Assembly: GCF_019396345.1 (NCBI RefSeq)
Contig: NZ_JAHKRM010000005.1
Coordinates: 212,630 to 276,629, forward strand
Source: Nonomuraea guangzhouensis
Lineage (GTDB): Bacteria > Actinomycetota > Actinomycetes > Streptosporangiales > Streptosporangiaceae
DNA length: 64,000 nt
Reading direction: 5' to 3'
The translations under genes were made by a program, and so were the position numbers. The notes beneath the pieces were generated by a model. The model saw nothing but the letters and a program-made list of their open reading frames with translations, searched no databases and had not been told where the DNA came from. Position 1 is the first letter of the stretch. Each line of letters opens with the position of its first letter. Of this stretch, positions 58,941-64,000 are shown in pieces.

Positions 58941-59768
58941 TTGCCCGATTCCCTGAAGGCCGACTGCGAAAGCTGCTTCGGGCTGTGCTGCGTGGCCCTG
59001 CCCTTCTCCGCCTCGGCCGACTTCGCGATCGACAAGGACGCGGGCAAGCCATGCCCCAACCTGGACCAGGACTTCCGCTGCGGCATCCACCGCGACCTGC
59101 GCAAGCGCGGTTTCCCTGGCTGCACGGTCTACGACTGCTTCGGCGCGGGCCAGAAGGTCTCCCAGGTCACCTTCAGCGGGCGGGACTGGCGGCAGGCGCC
59201 GGAGACGGCCACCCAGATGTTCGCGGTGTTCCCGGTCGTGCGGCAGCTCCACGAGCTGCTGTGGTACCTGACCGAGGCGCTGACCCTTGACCCGGCCCGC
59301 GAGCTCCACGACGAGCTCCGCGCCGCCCTCGACGAGACCGGACGTCTCAGCCGCGGCGACGCCGACGACCTCCTGGTCCTGGACGTGCCCGCGCACCGGC
59401 AGGCCGTCAACACGCTGCTGCTGCGTACGAGTGAGCTCGTCCGGGCCGGCACCCCGCGCCGCAAGAACCGCAGGGGCGCCGACCTCATCGGGGCCAAGCT
59501 CAAGGGCGCCGACCTGCGCGCCGCCGACCTCAGAGGGGCCTACCTCATCGGCGCCGACCTCAGGGGAGCCGACCTGCGGCTGGCCGACCTGATCGGCGCC
59601 GACCTGCGGGGCACCGAACTCGGCGGAGCCGACCTCACCGGCAGCATCTTCCTCACCCAGCCGCAGCTCAACGCCGCCAAGGGTGACGCCGCCACGAAGC
59701 TGTCGCCCGCCCTCACCCGCCCAGCCCACTGGTCGGCTCCCGACCGGCCACGGCGGGCATCCCGCTAG
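58941..59768 (+). CDS. Cys-rich and pentapeptide-repeat protein
   Basis: This 275-residue protein has an N-terminal Cys-rich domain of about 70 residues: CESCFGLCC, then CPNLDQDFRCGIH and GFPGCTVYDCFGAG. This resembles YkgJ-type metal-binding domains of the CxxCxxxCC kind. The middle (about 90-150) is helical. A run of roughly ten pentapeptide repeats, A(D/N)LxG, follows from about 178 (GADLIGAKLKGADLRAADLRGAYLIGADLRGADL in parts). Such repeats form a right-handed quadrilateral beta-helix that can mimic DNA or bind proteins. TTG start at 58941, with AAGGAG 10 nt upstream. Function unknown. Confidence 0.82.
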   Translation: MPDSLKADCESCFGLCCVALPFSASADFAIDKDAGKPCPNLDQDFRCGIHRDLRKRGFPGCTVYDCFGAGQKVSQVTFSGRDWRQAPETATQMFAVFPVVRQLHELLWYLTEALTLDPARELHDELRAALDETGRLSRGDADDLLVLDVPAHRQAVNTLLLRTSELVRAGTPRRKNRRGADLIGAKLKGADLRAADLRGAYLIGADLRGADLRLADLIGADLRGTELGGADLTGSIFLTQPQLNAAKGDAATKLSPALTRPAHWSAPDRPRRASR

Positions 59769-59799
59769 CGTCCCAGCCTCCGACACCTTCTCGGCGTCT

Positions 59800-59831
59800 T
59801 CTACGGCGTAGAGTGACTTCTACAGTGTAGA
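59800..59831. promoter_or_regulatory. Twin TCTAC-N3-GTAGA operators
   Basis: TCTAC-GGC-GTAGA (59800-59812) and TCTAC-AGT-GTAGA (59819-59831) are 19 bp apart centre to centre. The second extends to the perfect 15-bp TTCTACAGTGTAGAA (59818-59832). They lie 15 bp before the hydrolase start. The pattern is that of a TetR-type operator pair, but no TetR gene is adjacent. Confidence 0.82.
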
Positions 59832-59845
59832 AAACGGAGGTTGTG

Positions 59846-60733
59846 ATGCAGACAGTGAAGGTTCCCGGGGCGCGGCTGCACACCGAGATCACCGGCGAAG
59901 GCCCGCCCCTGGTGCTGGTCTCCGGCGGGGGCGGAGACGCCGGCATGTACGAGGACGTGGTGCCCCTGCTGGCCGAGCGGTTCACGGTGATCACGTTCGA
60001 CCGGCGGGGCAACTCACGCAGCCCGCTGTCAGAACCGGGCGCGTCCCTCGCGGTGTCGCGGCAGGCGGCCGACGTGATCGCCATCCTGGATCACTACGGC
60101 GTCGACCGCGCCTTCGTCTTCGGCAACAGCAGCGGCGCGATCATCACGGTGGAGCTCCTGGCCCGCCACGCCGACCGGCTGCGCGGCGCGGTCGTCCACG
60201 AACCGCCACTGGTCTCGGTCCTGCCTGATGGCCGGGACAGCCCCGAACAGCGCGCCTTCGACGAACTGGCCGGCATCGCCGAGCGGGAGGGGCCGATGCA
60301 GGGGTTCGCCGCGTTCTCGGCCATGATCCTGCCCAAGGCGCCGGGGCTGTTCACCAACCCCACCGGGCGGGCCGTGACCGCCGGTGCCATGCGGGTGGCG
60401 ATGGGCGGCGCCGCGCTGGCCCGCCGGGTGACCGGCCGGCAGCCGGGCGGGATGTTCCGGCTCATGGGCAACCTCGACATCCTGCTCACCCGCGAGCTGT
60501 CCCTGTTCCCGTCCTACGAGCCCGACCTGAAGGCACTGGAGACGGTCACGATCCCGTGGTGCCTGGCCACCGGCCACGACAGCGTGGGCCGCCCCTACTA
60601 CCGGCCCGCGCACGTCCTGAGCGAGCGCTTCGGGGTGCCGTGCGAGGAGTTCCCGGGCGGGCACACCCCGTACCAGACCCACCCGCGGGAGTTCGCCGAT
60701 CTGCTCACCGCGATCCTGGACGGCATGCACTAG
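59846..60733 (+). CDS. Alpha/beta hydrolase
   Basis: This 295-residue soluble enzyme has the alpha/beta hydrolase fold: PLVLVSGGGGDAG (oxyanion HG-like turn), FDRRGNSRS after strand 4, nucleophile Ser95 in FVFGNSSGAI and a C-terminal His in FPGGHTPYQ. These features match the esterase/haloperoxidase-like group; the substrate is unknown. ATG 59846 is preferred over the in-frame GTG one codon before, because GGAGG lies 5 nt upstream of it. Twin operators directly precede it, so it is likely repressor-controlled and induced by a compound. The stop overlaps the convergent nSTAND gene by 4 bp. Confidence 0.88.
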   Translation: MQTVKVPGARLHTEITGEGPPLVLVSGGGGDAGMYEDVVPLLAERFTVITFDRRGNSRSPLSEPGASLAVSRQAADVIAILDHYGVDRAFVFGNSSGAIITVELLARHADRLRGAVVHEPPLVSVLPDGRDSPEQRAFDELAGIAEREGPMQGFAAFSAMILPKAPGLFTNPTGRAVTAGAMRVAMGGAALARRVTGRQPGGMFRLMGNLDILLTRELSLFPSYEPDLKALETVTIPWCLATGHDSVGRPYYRPAHVLSERFGVPCEEFPGGHTPYQTHPREFADLLTAILDGMH

Positions 60734-63700
60734 GTGGGATCGCAGGGTGACAGGCTCTTCATGTTGGGTACGAGCCGCGCCCACTCCTGCGGCTCGGGCA
60801 CGGAGGCGATGTCGCAGGCACGGCGGAGCGACGCGCCTTCGTCCAGGTCCCACCAGCGGAGCGTGCCGTGCGCTCCGATGACGGCCAGGCGGCCGGAGGC
60901 GAAACCCAGCGCCCGGACGGAGCCCTGGCGGGTGGACAGCGCGAACAGCTCGCGCCGCCCCTGGACCTGCCAGAGCCGCACCGTGCCGTCGTCGGAGCCG
61001 ATCGCCAGCACGGTGCCGTCCGCGTTGTAGGCGAGCGCCGTGATCGGCGAGGTGCCGGCCATGAGGAGCTGCCGCGACGCGGGATCGCCGAGCCGCCGCA
61101 GGTAGACGGCCCGGTCCTCGCCGGTCGTCAGCGTCCGCACCCCGGGGTCGAACGCGAGCGCGCCCACGGCCCCGGACGCCGTCCACGTGTCCATCCTGAT
61201 GGCTTGACCTGTGGCGATGCGCCACACCAGGATCTCGTCGCCATAGCCGCCCGCCACGAGGTCGCCGGCGGGGTCGATGGCGACCCGGCTCCGGTCCGCG
61301 GCTCCGGGGTCGGGATGGTCGAGCCGGTAGAGCTCGGTGCGGTGCTGGAGGTCCCACACGCGGATCCGTCCGGTGTCCGCGCCGACCACCAGCAGGCCGC
61401 CGTCCTTCCCGCCCCTGGCCAGGCCGCTGATCGGCGGGTAGGGCACCGGCAGTTGTCCGCACAGTCCCGTGGCGGCGGCCGGTCCGCCGTAGCGGACGAC
61501 GCCGTCGACGGCGCCGGTGACCAGCCCCCAGGGTCCCCATGCCGCCGCGACCGATTCGGGCTCGGGGCAGCCCCGGACCTCCCAGCCCGTGCTGTCCCAG
61601 ATGGCCCCGGTCGTGTCGGCGGCGGCGCTGGCCAGCAACGTGCCCCGGCGCGGGAAGGCGACCGCGTGCACGGGAGCGCTGTGGCCGGTCAGCTCGGCGA
61701 GCCGGCGGCCCGCCGCCACGTCCCACAGCAGGATCCGCTGGTCCTCCCCCGCCGTGGCGAGCAGCCGGCCGTCGCCACGGAAGTCGAGGTCCCACACGGT
61801 GCCGCGGTGCCCGGTCAGCACGCCCGCCGGACGCCAGTCGGACGTACGCCAGAGGCGTACGGCACCGTCGTCACCCGCGGCGGCCAGCCGGGTGCCGTCC
61901 GGGCTGAAGGAGACGTCGCGTATCGCGTGCCCGCCCGCTTTGAGGATCACCGGCGGCCCGCCCTTGCCGTCGGTGCGCCAGAGCCGCAGCCGCCCGTCGC
62001 GGCCCGCGGCGGCCAGCAGAGCGCCGTCGGGGCTGAACGCGGTCCCCTCGATGGCGTCGGCCCCCCACGGCGGAGGCGGCAGCGCCCGCAGGTCACCGGC
62101 CCGCCACAACTCCACCCCGGTCCCGGCCACGGCCAGGATCGCGCCCTTCTGATCGAAGGAGAGCCCGCCCATCGCCGTGCCGCCCGCAAGCGGGCGGGTC
62201 GCCAGCACACGGCCCGTCCCGGCGTCCCACATCCTCAGCCGTCTGTCGTCTCCCGCCCCGGCGACCAGGCGGCCGTCCGGGCTGATGGCGATGGCGGTGA
62301 GGCGTGCGGAGAGGTCTTCCAGCGTGTGGATCACGGTCCGCCGGCGGGCATCCCACAGCAGGGCGCGGCCACCGTGGTCGACGGTGGCCAGCGTCGATCC
62401 GTCAGCGCTGAACGACGCCCCCCAGAGGGGAGCCTTGTGCCCGGCCAGCCGCGCCACGAACCCGCCCGCCTGCGTGCTCATCAGCGCGCCGAGCGACTGC
62501 GGCGTGCGGTCCTGCTCGACGGCCGCCGCGGCGAGCAGCGCCGACACCTCCGGCCGGGACGCCGCCAGCCGGGCCGCCTCGACGGACAGCCGCCCGGCCA
62601 GGGAACTCCGTTGCGCCTGCCCCGTCTGCTCGACCACCACGACCGCGCCCGCCACGGTCAGCGCCAGCGTGACCGCCAGGCCGCCGACCAGGCGGCGCAG
62701 CCTGCGGTTACGCCTCAGCGTCTCCAGCCGCTCGGCCTCCTGCCCCTGCCAGCTGGCGGTCAGGAAGGCGCGCTCGACCGGGGTGAGGGCCCCGGCGGGC
62801 GCTACGTCGGCCCATTCGCGCAGCGTGGTCAGGTGGGGGCCGCGCAGCAGGAGGTAGTCGTCGCGTTCGGCATGGTCCCACGCCTCGGCGGCGTCGGTGA
62901 GCTGCTGCCGGATCCGCAGCCCCGCCCGGTCGGTGTCGATCCAGCCTTTCAGCCGGGGCCAGGCGTCGAGCAGCACTTCGTGGCTGATCTCGACCCACTC
63001 GGCGTCGGCCGTCAGCAGGCGGGCTCCGATGAACGTCTCGACGACGGCCGCCGCGGCCTCGTCCCCGGTCAGCGCGTGGCGGGCGAGCCGGCGGCGGCCG
63101 TCGGCCACGCCGTCGCCGACCTGGACCAGGCGCAGCAGGGTGTTCCTGGCCGCCTGCTGTCGTGCCGCGTCGAGCTGCTCGTACGCGTGCTCGGCGGTGA
63201 CCTCGATGGCGCCCCGGATGCCACCGGTGCGTTCGTAGCCGGCGACCGTGAGCAGGGCGCCGGTCCGCTGCTGCCAGGTGGCGCGCAGGGCGTGGGACAG
63301 CAGCGGCAGCGCCCCGGCGTCGCAGGCGCCGCTGGTCCTGGCGCCGACGTCGCGCAGCAGCAGCTCGACCAGGCCGGGTTCGAGGGCCAGCCGGGCCACC
63401 ACTGCGGGTTCGCTGATCGCCTGCCGTAGCTGCCCGGCCGCCATCGGGCCGAGCGGCAGGCAGCGCGCCCGCAGCGCCGCCAGCAGCGGCGGGTGGGCCA
63501 GGCAGTGGCCGTAGAAGTCGGCGCGTACGCCCAGCACCACCGCCAGCCCGGCCGCCGACCGGTGGCACAGCTCGGCGATGAACGCCTGCCGGGCGGCCTC
63601 GTCCTCGCAGAGCGTGAACAGCTCCTCGAACTGGTCGACGATCACCAGCGTGCGGGAGTCGACACCGCCCAGCTCGCGCATCGGCCGGGCCGTCGGCGTC

Positions 63701-64000
63701 AGGTACGCCACACTCGGCTGCCCGGGCCGGCGGCCGGGAAGCGCCCCTCGCAGCACGGCCGGGGCCAGACCGGCTCGCAGCAGCGAGGACTTGCCCACTC
63801 CCGAGGGGCCGATCACGATCGCCGGATGGCCGGCCGTATCGGGATCGGCCAGCAGGCTCACCAGGTCGGCCACGGCCCGGTCGCGGCCGAAGAACCAGCG
63901 CGCGTCCTCCGTGCGGAAGGACATCAGCCCCGGATAGGGGCAGGCAGGTGCCGGACCGACCGGACCGGAGGGATGGAGTGCCCTCAGGGTCTGCGTCGCT
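60730..64000 (-). CDS. nSTAND-type ATPase with WD40 repeats, N-terminus outside the window
   Basis: The visible 1089 codons remain open to the right edge, so the N-terminus (often an effector or HTH domain) is missing. The sequence CPYPGLMSFRTEDARWFFGRD is the usual junction to the nSTAND1 ATPase. Numbering from the internal Met at 63924: Walker A GPSGVGKSS at 39-47, Walker B LVIVDQFEE at 93-101, a long helical region, one membrane-like helix near 410-430 (LVGGLAVTLALTVAGAVVVV), and about 13 WD40 blades. STAND proteins are ATP-driven sensors; bacterial relatives include defence and developmental proteins. It ends in the tail VPEPQEWARLVPN typical of this family. Confidence 0.9.
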   Translation of the reverse strand, partial: ATQTLRALHPSGPVGPAPACPYPGLMSFRTEDARWFFGRDRAVADLVSLLADPDTAGHPAIVIGPSGVGKSSLLRAGLAPAVLRGALPGRRPGQPSVAYLTPTARPMRELGGVDSRTLVIVDQFEELFTLCEDEAARQAFIAELCHRSAAGLAVVLGVRADFYGHCLAHPPLLAALRARCLPLGPMAAGQLRQAISEPAVVARLALEPGLVELLLRDVGARTSGACDAGALPLLSHALRATWQQRTGALLTVAGYERTGGIRGAIEVTAEHAYEQLDAARQQAARNTLLRLVQVGDGVADGRRRLARHALTGDEAAAAVVETFIGARLLTADAEWVEISHEVLLDAWPRLKGWIDTDRAGLRIRQQLTDAAEAWDHAERDDYLLLRGPHLTTLREWADVAPAGALTPVERAFLTASWQGQEAERLETLRRNRRLRRLVGGLAVTLALTVAGAVVVVEQTGQAQRSSLAGRLSVEAARLAASRPEVSALLAAAAVEQDRTPQSLGALMSTQAGGFVARLAGHKAPLWGASFSADGSTLATVDHGGRALLWDARRRTVIHTLEDLSARLTAIAISPDGRLVAGAGDDRRLRMWDAGTGRVLATRPLAGGTAMGGLSFDQKGAILAVAGTGVELWRAGDLRALPPPPWGADAIEGTAFSPDGALLAAAGRDGRLRLWRTDGKGGPPVILKAGGHAIRDVSFSPDGTRLAAAGDDGAVRLWRTSDWRPAGVLTGHRGTVWDLDFRGDGRLLATAGEDQRILLWDVAAGRRLAELTGHSAPVHAVAFPRRGTLLASAAADTTGAIWDSTGWEVRGCPEPESVAAAWGPWGLVTGAVDGVVRYGGPAAATGLCGQLPVPYPPISGLARGGKDGGLLVVGADTGRIRVWDLQHRTELYRLDHPDPGAADRSRVAIDPAGDLVAGGYGDEILVWRIATGQAIRMDTWTASGAVGALAFDPGVRTLTTGEDRAVYLRRLGDPASRQLLMAGTSPITALAYNADGTVLAIGSDDGTVRLWQVQGRRELFALSTRQGSVRALGFASGRLAVIGAHGTLRWWDLDEGASLRRACDIASVPEPQEWARLVPNMKSLSPCDPT

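Noticed and set aside
1..64000. CRISPR arrays, tRNA or rRNA genes, known riboswitches
   Set aside because: I scanned by eye for spaced repeats, tRNA T-loop/acceptor patterns and common riboswitch cores and saw none; a covariance search would be decisive.

Overview
The window is 64 kb of very GC-rich, densely packed DNA. It has frequent GTG starts, 4-bp ATGA/GTGA gene overlaps, several leaderless-looking starts and many one- and two-component regulators. This is a filamentous actinomycete chromosome. The CU044_5270-family protein beside an ECF sigma factor and the overall gene style suggest Streptosporangiaceae (Nonomuraea-like), which is an inference. I see no tRNA, rRNA, CRISPR array, phage or complete insertion sequence.

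Layout. 1-4.9 kb: end of a small unknown gene, a DHFR-like reductase, an orphan ABC-2 permease, a NarL-type two-component pair, then a nucleotide-sugar-epimerase-like SDR; this stretch carries four separate short tandem duplications. 4.9-8.8 kb: CU044_5270 protein, ECF sigma factor, and a TnpB-like RuvC protein lacking its zinc ribbon, followed by 0.4 kb of less GC-rich non-coding DNA. 8.8-13.4 kb: methyltransferase, secreted tripeptidyl-aminopeptidase-like hydrolase, MFS drug exporter with its TetR repressor and a double operator. 13.5-20.8 kb: acyltransferase, then a six-gene leftward operon (lipoprotein, membrane-fusion adaptor, ABC ATPase, MacB-like permease, OmpR-type regulator, histidine kinase), the layout of an envelope-stress or antimicrobial-peptide exporter. 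20.9-23.1 kb: MFS exporter divergent from a winged-helix regulator.

23.1-32.3 kb is a hydroxyproline (or related D-/imino-acid) catabolic island. Two proline-racemase-family enzymes and an aminotransferase read leftward. A polar amino-acid ABC importer, a DapA-family deaminase, a DadA-like dehydrogenase and a GntR/FCD repressor read rightward. A perfect 17-bp palindrome fits the FCD-GntR consensus and sits between the -35 and -10 of the divergent promoter. Epimerase, D-hydroxyproline dehydrogenase and deaminase together turn trans-4-hydroxy-L-proline into alpha-ketoglutarate semialdehyde. The only aldehyde dehydrogenase nearby is an MmsA-like 3' fragment, joined head-on to a LysE fragment at a deletion scar.

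32.8-38.1 kb: acetyltransferase, TetR, MFS, XRE-cupin regulator, lipoprotein, HxlR regulator beside an SDR remnant, and an MBL-fold hydrolase. 38.2-40.5 kb: DedA protein and a second NarL-type pair. 40.6-44.5 kb: SNF2 helicase coupled to a SWIM zinc-finger protein. 44.5-50.2 kb: quinone-oxidoreductase-like gene with MarR repressor and operator, prephenate dehydratase, a decayed glycoside-hydrolase-2 fragment, a CPBP protease and a third NarL-type pair. 50.2-60.7 kb: methyltransferase, fourth NarL-type pair, ORF12/LpqF-like beta-lactamase-fold protein, a large secreted subtilase, a Cys-rich pentapeptide-repeat protein and an alpha/beta hydrolase under twin operators. At the right edge a large nSTAND-type ATPase with WD40 repeats runs out of the window.

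The most unusual signals are the alternating 28-bp tail cassettes at the end of the first response regulator, the zinc-ribbon-less TnpB relative overlapping a sigma gene, the hydroxyproline island with its promoter-embedded operator and lost last step, and the partial nSTAND-WD40 gene.
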